Shown here piece after piece: positions 9,405 through 19,600 of a DNA stretch of 64,000 bases; the stretch's first letter is position 1, and the number at the start of each line of letters is the position of its first letter. This DNA comes from Serripes groenlandicus (lineage: Eukaryota; Mollusca; Bivalvia; Cardiida; Cardiidae). Below the pieces are notes generated by a model. That model saw only the letters and a list, made by a program, of their open reading frames with translations. It was not told where the DNA came from and searched no databases. Location: assembly GCA_031761405.1 (NCBI GenBank), contig JASEVX010000001.1:49275102-49339101 (forward strand), written 5' to 3'. The position numbers were made by a program, and so were the translations under genes.

Positions 9405-11829
9405 ATTTTTGGTAGAGCTGCGCATGCGCGGCTTTGCCATAGTTTACATGTTGGATTTTGAAGTCACATGATGTATATGCCACTCACCGCCAAATAGTGC
9501 AAATTTGTTTGACTAATTAACGAATACTTACAAAAGCAAACATGAAGTAATTAAGAAAAAAAATATCAGATTATTCAAGCCTGTCATTTAAAATAACAAG
9601 TATTATTGTAAATATCATATTTGAATGTATATTGTCTTGGAATATTCTTACGCAAATCAACCTAAAATCAGAGAACGCCTCGTATCAAGTTTGAACCCTT
9701 TCTTCAACAAAGAACCGTTTGTTTGATTTTGTTGAGAACGTAATCAATGGTCTTTCAATGCGAATGGCATAGCCTCTTTAAACATATTTTACTGCACGTA
9801 TAGTACCGCACGTAAACGTTCTGCTTGACTCGCATGTGGATTTTCGATACAAGCTCTATATGATGCGAAACCTTCTTTAACATGTAGTTCAACGTCATGA
9901 TAAAGACAGGGTTTGTTTATCAGAATAGAATTCATGAATATGCATTCGGTTAACCGGATTATAAACATAGTAAGCGTTTTGCTAGACTTGCATTTGGCTT
10001 TTCATATAAGTTCTATTTTGATGCGAAAATCAGCTGTAACGCAGTTAAAAGCCATGTTTAAGATGGCTTTGTTTATCTGACCTATTTAAAAAAAGAGCAG
10101 AATTTATGAATATTCATTATCTATGGTGGCCCTGGAAATAAAATAAATTCACTAATTCTAGGTATCCAAATAAAATGACAAAGTCTCTTAATGTGTAAAC
10201 ATCATAATTAAGTGTACACAATTATTTAGATATCACTACGCCAATATAGCACTTCACTGCGCAATTACCCTTTGTAAATTGTAACCCTTTCTTCACTCTC
10301 GGCAGAGATGTAAACATCCACTCGCCCGCTAACATAAGCGAGTGGAATACAGGATCGGGCTAGTACAAAATTCTAGGCGCTAGTCCATACATATTCGTTC
10401 ATGTCCTTATTCATAATGATAGTATGCATTGCTTAGCCTTTTCATTCTCTTTCTCTCAGTCCATCTATTCCTTCGACAAAGTTGTGTGTAGAACATGTGC
10501 TCGTTTCTAGTAACGAAGCCCATCAAAGTCGTTTTAGTTATGCATTCGTTTTCAAAAGGTCATTTTCCTTTCACATATATACCACAAGCAGGTTTCCGCA
10601 AAAACATGAATTCAATCGACAATAAGTCAACGATTAACGATGATTTTTGCATTTTGGATAGGTGCTTTCGACAAGGTCCGCGTCTGAATTCCCGACTTCT
10701 AAGAAGGAGATTTCATCAAATCATTTGAGCGCTTTAAATTACCACGATTGCGAGCAATCTCCTTCGCAGAGTTGTCGTTCCTTACACTCACCATACATAA
10801 ATGGAATGAGTCGATAGTGTTAGAGAATGGATTGCGAGTTCTAAACGCTTGTTTATAAAGCGTTTAGAATACTTTGATTATAATAGGGAGAACGAATAAG
10901 GAACGAATGAATCGTGCAAGAAATCGATCATTTCTTTCGGCCAAAATCAGGTAAATGACCCGCGGATATTGGTTGTTACAACATAACTGATTTATCCTTT
11001 TAGTCTTAATTTGTATTACACAATTCAACATTTGATGTTGATAGTTTGTTTGTTATGATTTTGACGCAATTCAAGATTTTGACGCGATTATTTCGTTCAT
11101 AGAGTTGATTACTAACAGATGACTGAGTTGGTGATGGAAAGAATATTAAAAAGTTAAGTTAAGCTAAAACATGCACAGGCAGGCGAGTGTTTCATTAGGA
11201 TAAGTGCAACACTCAATTCCCAATCCTGCTTGTCCTTTAACAAATCACAACCCACCCCACAATATAAAAACTCTGCAGCAGACGAATTTAAAAAAAGATC
11301 TGAGCAAAGATACAGAAAATCACCTTTATTGAAAGTGTAATCATTGAATATAGTTGAAAACATTGTTGCAAAAGGAGAAATTGCTTGTCATGAGCAATTT
11401 CTTCTTCTGCATCAATGTTTTCAAAAGAACGTATGCAGATGGGAAAGGTTAAATAAGAAACACTTTTTTAAAATGATAGTCAGTTGGCTATTCTAGTATA
11501 TAATGTCCGTCTTAAATAATAATGACAAATCTTTCAAAAAACAAGAAAAAGATGTTTTACAATTTAATTGAAAATATATTTAATCAAAGTTGTGAAAGTA
11601 TAGTTGTCCCTTTCCGTGCTTTTTTTATGAGAGTTAGCAGCATCAAATCACAGGAAAAGCTTATGGGATAGAGTTGACAAATAACACATTGACACAATAT
11701 CAGATTTAGGCTTTGTTTCTGTCAAACTGCTGAAGAAGACAACGCTGAGACACATTTTGATTAAAAGTTTATTAAAAAAAAAAAAGATCGCAATTCTACG
11801 TTCAGTACTATCAGTACTTTGATTTCATT
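9405..11829 (+). repeat. Segmental duplication, copy 1
   Basis: Co-linear with 33165-35045: GCGCATGCGC start, CACTACGCCAATATAGCAC, CCACTCGCCCGCTAACATAA, a shared MITE, and CGATCGCAATTCTAC end. Copy 1 has about 550 bp (9640-10200) missing from copy 2. No gene is recognised; the 77-codon frame at 10495 is not conserved in copy 2. Confidence 0.75.
11249..11451 (-). mobile_element. TTAA MITE in segmental duplication copy 1
   Basis: Matches 34137-34355 with the same flanks, so it was present before the duplication. A fragment with GCAGAGGCGTC lies at 11928-12014. Confidence 0.75.
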
Positions 11830-12275
11830 TAATAGTTCTGATTTCATGACTAATGTCTAAGTAATACAGGAAAGTTCTAAGGAACATACATACTACATTT
11901 AGTGCAGTCTGCTTAGAATGATATTATTGAGAAATTTGTTGCAAGATGATTTCAAAAGTCATATACAATGTACTGCAGAGGCGTCAGTAAGAGTCTACAT
12001 CAGGGAAAAGGTTCATGGTTTAATCTTGGCCAATGTGTCAGCTTAATGTTACTGCCTTACTGCACGGGGTGTTATTGACCAACCTGACAAATAACCTTGG
12101 GCACTTTTATTCACTTTACTGAACATAAGGTCCACAAATATTTATACTGGATTGAATTTCTCCAACAATATAAATACTGAAAACTCTGGCGTAACCAATA
12201 AAAGCAAACATGACGTGAGAGCCCTGCAGGCTCTTATAGACCAAAATAGCTAAATTGATATTTTTTATTGCCTCA

Positions 12276-12475
12276 TTAACCCTCTCCCACATATCAACGC
12301 TTTCTAACACGTCTGCAGCAGGAGACATTTGAAAATATAGTGGCAAAAGGAGAAATTGCTTGGGATGCTTTTATTCAGTAAGTGTTCTTTCATTTATCGT
12401 GGGTTTCCATATTGTTTTTACTAAATGCTTCCAAATTGTCTACTGCCGACTTGTTGTTTGTGGACCTCAGCATAA
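12276..12475 (+). mobile_element. TTAA MITE, hairpin lost
   Basis: TTAACCCTCTCCCACATATC start. The second hairpin arm is absent and the right end is worn. Confidence 0.7.
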
Positions 12476-12540
12476 CATAGTTTCATGTAAAAAGTAATTA
12501 CTTTTATTTCTTGTGCATTTCTGAAGACTGTACTTGAAGT

Positions 12541-13003
12541 GATTTGATTAATTGACTTATTAGGTTTTTAACATTACGTAGTTTCAACAGTATTTCAGTT
12601 ATATCACATGGTGATATTGCGCTCATACATGATCCCTGGGTGACTCAACCATCAGTACTAGCTAGCTATTCTAGGGAATGTTCCTTTCTCAAGAGCACTC
12701 AACCGTTACTGCAATGGGCAGGGATCTTACCCTGGACAACCTGTCTTTGCAAGGTGTATTACCTCACTTTGAACAAACTTCCAGTTATTTCATGGCGTTT
12801 CATTGGTAATTTACCAGTACTACTGGTCATTTAACCTGACACCAGCGAGTCAGTTGTAATTCTAATCTCTCAACCCTGAGCGCCTAGGAGGGAAAGCTAT
12901 TACCGACCTTTTTCAAGTCTTTGGTATGACCCAGCCAGGGATTGAACTCGCAACCTCCCACTTCTGAGGCAGACGCTCTACCACTACAACAAAGAGGCAG
13001 TGC
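12541..13003 (-). mobile_element. SINE, long subfamily
   Basis: The head at 12940-13003 reads on the minus strand as GTAGTGGTAGAGCG (A box) and GCGAGTTCAATCCC (B box). The 3' part (12541-12610) matches the tail of the shorter SINE family, so different heads share one tail. Confidence 0.75.
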
Positions 13004-13040
13004 CCACCCATAAACATGGATAATGAAACAAAAACAGGTA

Positions 13041-13892
13041 CAGTCGAACCTCGTTAAACCGGACGCCGTTAATCCGGAAAATTCGCGATCCGGACAAAAA
13101 ATTCAGGGAACGGATTTTTTATGCTTAATTATTCTCCGTTAATACGGAAATTCGCGTTCCGGAGCCGGACAAAAAAAATCGGGAACGGACTGACCATTTA
13201 CACATATAATCCGTTTCGTTAGTCCGGAAGTCCAAACAGTAATGTACATGACTGTACAGCATACAGAAAACATAGACAGTATATATATTTTTACTCAATT
13301 AGTCTGTGTCATTGTTTTCTGTAGTGTCCGTTTGTCCTAAAAGGTGTTAAAGCTGTATACAATGTAATAGCCTAAGGCTGTTCAATAATCTGCAAGCGTG
13401 TGTCATTGTTTACTTTGATTAGCAGCCATAAAATAGCAGCCAAATTGTCAAACAGATCTAAACTGATTTTGAGTCTAAAATATCGATATTTTGACCCAGA
13501 GACAACTGTAGATCTGACAAAAATAATAAGTTATTCAATATTTTTTTATTTTGACGTTCATTTTTTCAAAAACGTACATGTTTACGTACTGGTTATCTAT
13601 GTGTTGTAAATCTCATGATAAAGCTTTGCTTACGACAAACAGTATCTAGAGGTAAATGGTAAATACAAAATCGCTGACAGTTTGCAAAGCTATTTTGAAT
13701 GAATTTCCCTCAATTATAATCATGTATCCGCGCAATATCTGGGGAAATATTGGGTCCCATTCTTTAACTCCTATTGTTATGCTAAGACGAAAATTTGGCG
13801 TAGGAAAAATAAGAAATCGTTAATCCGGAAGATTCGCAATCCGGACTTTTTTCTCTGGGAACCAAAGTGTCCGGATTAACGAGGTTCGACTG
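13041..13892. mobile_element. pogo/Tigger-like non-autonomous DNA transposon
   Basis: The ends begin CAGTCGAACCTCGTTAA and are inverted at 13875-13892, followed inward by CCGGA. TA flanks both sides (13039-13040, 13893-13894). CAG-start ends plus TA duplication are the pogo/Tigger pattern. Subterminal words TCCGGAA..TTCGC..ATCCGGAC recur as direct repeats at 13069-13096 and 13818-13845. There is no transposase; 13400-13609 contains only an AT-rich open frame that I do not regard as a gene. Confidence 0.8.
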
Positions 13893-14039
13893 TAGTCAAA
13901 TACAAGTTTGAAACTGTATTCACATACAAAATCATTTGTCAAAACTTTTTCTTTTTAAAGGCTACTTTTATTATCTGTTACTGTGGCTGATTTAACTAAA
14001 TCCGTTCCATCGGTTGAACATTTCCAACAGGCTCTGATT

Positions 14040-14651
14040 TTTGTTAAGAACATTCCACTGTGAACTTGCCCTTTGAGATACTCACCTGAAAATCAGTAGG
14101 GATCTTCTTTGGTTCCAGGTTGTTACATATGTGAAGTGTCACCACTCCTGCTTCAAAGATAAATAACCCAGTGTCCAGAAATAATTTTCAAAGCGCACCC
14201 CACTGGGACCTTCACCTACTGATCCCAAGATCAATAGGGATCTTTCTCAGTTCAATGCCATTAATGTGGATGTTTAATGGCTCTACTTTCAAACTTGAGA
14301 GATAAAGTCTGGAAATAGATTTTCAACAACTATTCCATTGTGACTTTGACCTGTAGAGATTTCCATAGGTCAAGGTCATTACATGTATGAAGTTTAACCA
14401 CTCCTAGCTTAAAAGAGTCTAGGAACAAATTTGCATAGACCGTTGTGCCCACTGTGACATCTAAAGATCTTTCTTTGGTCAAACCAATTAGATGAGAGAT
14501 ATATAATTGCCCTAGGGTCAAAGAAGAAAGGGATACAGTCTAGGTAACCCATCTTGTCCACAGCCAGAAACAACTTTCAAAGACTGTACATCCCACTGTA
14601 ACCTACTGACCCGTAAATAAACAAGTAACTGGAGGATTGCAAGCAATACCA
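14040..14651 (+). repeat. Eroded Helentron-like array, left part
   Basis: Diverged units with GTGACTTTGACC and AATCAGTAGGGATCTTCTTT words. The array resumes at 15845-16080, so the younger element between was inserted into it. Confidence 0.55.
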
Positions 14652-15844
14652 TAGTCCCCTACCGGTTTGCACTTTTGAGTCAAAAATTAGGCAAGCAAGA
14701 GTTATGGTTCATGTCCACTGCACTCCCCCTTGATGAGATGCATCCATGTGTGAAATTTCGTAACCATAGCTAGTACAGTTTTAGAGATATGCTCCGGACA
14801 AAAATCAAGTATGAAAATAAAGAAAGGGAAATAACTCAAAAATTAGGCAAGCAAGAGTTATGGTTCATGTCCACTGCACTCCCCCTTGATACGATGTATT
14901 CATGTGTGAAATTTCATAGCCATAGCTAGTATAGTTATGGAGATATGCTCCGGACAAAAATCAAGTATGAAAATAAAGAAAGGGAAATAACTCAAAAATT
15001 AGGCAAGCAAGAGTTATGGTTCATGTCCACTGCACTCCCCCTTGATGAGATGCATCCATGTGTGAAATTTCATAACCATAGCTAGTACAGTTTTGGAGAT
15101 ATGCTCCGGACAAAAATCAAGTATGAAAATAAAGAAAGGGAAATAACTCAAAAATTAGGGAAGCAAGAGTTATGGTTCATGTGCACTGCACTCCCCCTTG
15201 ATACGATGTATTCATGTGTGAAATTTCATAGCCATAGCTAGTATAGTTATGGAGATATGCTCCGGACAAAAATCAAGTATGAAAATAAAGAAAGGGAAAT
15301 AACTCAAAAATTAGGCAAGCAAGAGTTATGGTTCATGTCCACTGCACTCCCCCTTGATACGATGTATTCATGTGTGAAATTTCATAGCCATAGCTAGTAT
15401 AGTTATGGAGATATGCTCCGGACAAAAATCAAGTATGAAAATAAAGAAAGGGAAATAACTCAAAAATTAGGCAAGCAAGAGTTATGGTTCATGTCCACTG
15501 CACTCCCCCTTGATGAGATGCATCCATGTGTGAAATTTCATAACCATAGCTAGTACAGTTTTGGAGATATGCTCCGGACAAAAATCAAGTATGAAAATAA
15601 AGAAAGGGAAATAACTCAAAAATTAGGGAAGCAAGAGTAATGGTTCATATGCACTGCACTCCGCATTGATGAGATGTATCCACATATGGAATTTCATAGC
15701 CATAGCTAGTACAGTTTTGGAGATATGCTCCGGACAAAAATTTGCCGGACTGACTGACTGACTGACTGACTGACAGATGGACTGACGGACTGACGGACGG
15801 AGTGCAAACCTAATAGTCCCCTTCGGCACGCCGGTAGGGGACTA
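14652..15844 (+). mobile_element. Pearl-type element with seven exact 156-bp units
   Basis: Units start at 14681, 14837, 14993, 15149, 15305, 15461 and 15617, spaced exactly 156 bp. The ends are perfect 14-bp inverted repeats TAGTCCCCTACCGG (14652-14665, 15831-15844). The right one is also a hairpin with TAGTCCCC at 15813-15820. (ACTG)n and GACGGACGG tracts (15750-15800) precede the right end. This layout of core repeats, microsatellite and hairpin is that of bivalve pearl/Helentron-associated elements. There is no gene. Confidence 0.8.
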
Positions 15845-16080
15845 ATAAAGATCTTGCTTGAGTCAAGCGAAAATACATGTTTCAAGTATTTCCATTTCCA
15901 ATCCAGCTTAGAGACTGGAAATAATTTTCAAGGACCGACCTACTGTAACCTTGACACGTGACCGTGACAGTATACTTACTTATAGGGTCAAGTCTATAAA
16001 GCACATAATCATGTACATGTACTAGAGTCATTGTATCAAAGATTGAAGAGTTTGAGTCCTGAAATCCTTTTGTCAACATG
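15845..16080 (+). repeat. Eroded Helentron-like array, right part
   Basis: Continues 14040-14651 (AGTCTGGAAATA- and GACTGGAAATAATTTTCAA-like words). It is followed at 16115-16230 by two copies of a roughly 55-bp TTGTTGGTTGGGAATA-type unit. Confidence 0.5.
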
Positions 16081-16377
16081 CAGACAGTTGGCCATGGTGA
16101 AACAAGTTTACCAAAACCCTACCCCAATTCCGCACTTTGTTGGTTGGGAATATAATTAGTTGTTTTAAAATCCCCTCCCCCATTCCACAATTTGTTGATT
16201 GGGAATAGAATTAGTTGTTTTACTAATAATTTCGTCATTTTCGATTTGTTTGCTTTGGATGCATATGAGCAAAGATTGTAACATTTGAAGAATTTGAAGT
16301 ATTATTTGATAAAATGTTGAAAACATTAAGGTAAAATGAAGTTTTTTAAAGTAAAACATATTTTTATTAGAAAATAC

Positions 16378-16531
16378 TTACCAGTCATTTAATACCTGAT
16401 ATATAATCTCAACACCGTTAATTCATCCAGAAAAGAAGCTCGCGCAGCCATGCATAGCCCTCACGCGTGTGTGATACACACGGCCGCCGGTAATACCGGC
16501 GCACGGGCCATGTGACCCCCACTTTTAATTT
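16378..16531. repeat. Left inverted terminal repeat of DIRS-like element
   Basis: A 154-bp arm matching the reverse complement of 22327-22480 almost perfectly. It includes a CpG-rich stretch with the palindrome GCCGGTAATACCGGC. Confidence 0.85.
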
Positions 16532-16592
16532 CACCGTTAACTTGCAGCGTTTAGTGTTGGGTGACGACGCGGGGTTGGGAGGCGGGAATCTG

Positions 16593-16688
16593 AAATGACT
16601 GGTAAGTATTTTCTAATAAAAATATGTTTTACTTTAAAAAACTTCATTTTTATGTCAAAAATACATTACCAGTCATTTAATACCTGAT
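16593..16688. repeat. Internal complementary region of DIRS-like element
   Basis: 16593-16650 is the reverse complement of the left outer end 16333-16390 (58 bp). About 16646-16688 is the reverse complement of the right outer end 22458-22500. The two halves meet in AAAAT. A GGTAAGTA donor-like sequence falls in the plus strand at 16601-16608. Confidence 0.8.
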
Positions 16689-19600
16689 GACTTTGCAGCA
16701 TCGGTCGGGAGGATCGTCCAACACAATGCCGGTCCCGAGAAATCGTAGCACTTGGTAAGAGTACCTACGGTACTACTAAATATAAACACAACTGTTTATG
16801 TATTTAGTAATTTGTGTATTAATTAGGTAAGTACTCGCTGAGAGTCCACTTGTGTGTCCAGAGAGGAATAATTTCTGATTGAAACGTTTTAAGACTTTAT
16901 CAGAAGGATCTTATTACTAATTAAAGGAATAGGATATCCAGTGTTTGAATACGCTGCTGACATATCCTTCTCCTACCTGAGGTTGAATAACCCCTACTGT
17001 GGCTCTTACAGCCCTCGAATGTTTTATATATAGAACTTAAGACCCTTGACAGGGTACAAGATCAGGTTATATCTAAGGGAACACAGTTCACAGAAAGGTT
17101 GTGAAATGTGATGGGTTAGGAAGCACCAAAGGCAACTTGGTCTCAGTAGGAATACAGGTTTATAAGAACGGTTGAATAACCATACGGCTGTAAAACCTGA
17201 TGAAATTCGTTTTTACTGAAAGCAAAGATCTCACTTCCCTGATAGTGTTCGCCAAGCAAGACGAATTTAAGTCTCAGTTTATAACTTAAGAAGCGGCCGC
17301 TTCCGAAGAACGTAAAAGTTTGGAGAGAAATGGATCTGAACTTTGAAGTTAAGCGCATTGGAGCATCGAACAATAATTGTTGTGTTCATCGCCAAATCTT
17401 GAATGCGAGAGGTCGGCAACAAATGTAAGCATAAATTACTGATTGACGTACCTTAAAAAACACCAATCGGTAAGAACTGTCTACTTCTAATGAAGATGTA
17501 ACGGTTATGTCGATAGGCAGGCCAGAAGAACGTTGAACTACGATCTCTGGGCCAATACTGTGTTTCTAAAGTCATTGTCAGGTAGAGAATAACGACACCG
17601 GAAGTTGACTCATTTGAATTATGGGGGCAATTCAGGGAGTAATAATTATTGCCAATCGAAGGACTACTGTCTACTCTATTGATCATGTACATGTCCTAGT
17701 CAGTTAAGCCCTGTACTGTAATGAGTATTTAACACACTGCCCCGAACTGTAAACAATTCGGGTGTAGTATGAAGCATGTATCGGACCGTTTCCCTTAATT
17801 ACTGATCCTTATCCAGGACATGGTAATCGGATTCTCTTATAGCGAATCGAGTCTGTCCGAAGGGCCAGCTCAACGAGAAACGTCCTACAACGAGTCTCTT
17901 GAGGGGAATAGATCCGACTTGCCCGTTTTGGGAATTAATTCTAAACGCAGGTAATCGAAGTGAAGTGTTTGAAAGGAACACTTCCCCGTTTACAAAGAAT
18001 CGACGGTCATTCCTCGATGAAAAAGCAACCGGTACGTGGTAACAGGTGTCTGTTTGGTCTAAGAATCGCTCAGACAGCCGTTCCGGATTGCGTTCTTGAT
18101 AAAACGGAACATTCCATTTTATTACTCGACCGTACTAGACGCAATCTGAGTCGATAAGTCTTATTCCGGTCTTCACCGGAACCAGACGAAAGACGGTTGT
18201 AGAAACCACCGAATGGAAGGTTGATACCCACTCCATGGCATTCCTGTTAGCTTAATAGAGAGGAGCGCTTCCCTATAGCCGCGGATTAGGGACAGTGCTC
18301 TACTTGGTTGTATGCCAACTTTGCTCCCGTACGGGGCTTTGATAAGGCAGGGCCAGCGGAAGCAGAAAGCTAGGCTCGAACTTAGCCTGTCTCTTGTGTC
18401 TTCACAGGTTGGGCTTCTAAGAATGCCTTTGCAGAAGTCACTGTACGTTCTGTCCCTGTGAACAATGTTGCCGCATACGCCGAAATGCGCCTATGGACGC
18501 AGTGAATGCAGTAACTTCCCACTAATGATAGTTTATTTAGAGTCCAGCTCTAAATTGTTAATCATCCGATGGAGCACTGAACCCGATATGTCTCTTATTC
18601 GTCAGACAAGACGGGGTCGTGGGTTTTACCCGACGACGTGCGGATTGACTAAAGCCGGTTCTGGACCGGAATGTCAGTGTCCGATTCGACATGGAGGAAT
18701 CCTATGATCGATTGATTGTGGTTTAACGCCGTTTTAACAATTTCTCAGTTATATCACGGCGGCCAGTTCACCTACTCATGTATTTCCTGGTTTTTTCACA
18801 CCAGTACTCCACACAACAATCTTCCCAAGCAACTGGCTACTTTTCCACAAAACTTAGCCCATTGGTGGGAGGAATCCTATGAAGGAGTCATGATCGAGGA
18901 ATTTATCCCTTTTCCGAAGAAGAATGAGATCGCATGGAATCAACCTTCGGTCCGAGCTCACGTATGAGAGAGTTCACAGAGTGACTATCCTCTGGGAACG
19001 GTTGATCCCGGTAGGCCAGCATAGGGGATTGATTTATGAAATCAACTGAATCTCTCCCATGTAATACCGTCGGACATCGACTCGTCCCAACAATTGGTAC
19101 GATGGGTATTACTTGGGAGGAGTGTAGTCCCTAGAGACGCACTCTCTCCTCCCTGGGGACCGACATAACTATTTGACCGGTACTCCCCATACCCGATGGC
19201 CGACTGTTTAATCGGCTATGTCCCAGCATACTGCCCGATTGACTGCCGAAAGGTTATGTCCTAAGACATTACCCGTTTGACCGGTGCCTTACTGGCTATG
19301 TCTAAAGACATTGCCCGATCTCCAAATGACTGTGTCCGAGGACATTTGTCAATTGGAATACTGTTGAATTCCGAAGAATTCATAGTTGAATTTTTTGTTT
19401 TCACGGTGACCGTTTGCCCGGTAACCGTTTATGCCCAGTTAAGAGTTTGACTGCCCTGTGAACGTTCACGCGACAACCGTTTATGCCCAGTGATTAATTG
19501 AGTACTCGGTAGGCATTTGACTCATTCTCTAGCACTATCGACTCATTACATTCATATGAGTGTAAGGAACGACAACTCTGCGAAGGAGATTTTCACTTGG

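Noticed and set aside
12940..13003. Functional tRNA gene
   Set aside because: A and B boxes are present, but the arms do not pair into a mature tRNA and the sequence continues into a SINE body.
14681..15772. CRISPR-like array
   Set aside because: The 156-bp units are contiguous with no unique spacers, in animal-type DNA with transposon ends.
17799..17981. WPFG in a minus-strand frame as reverse transcriptase motif B of the DIRS-like element
   Set aside because: Surrounding residues do not fit motif B, and no motif A or catalytic DD is found within a plausible distance.
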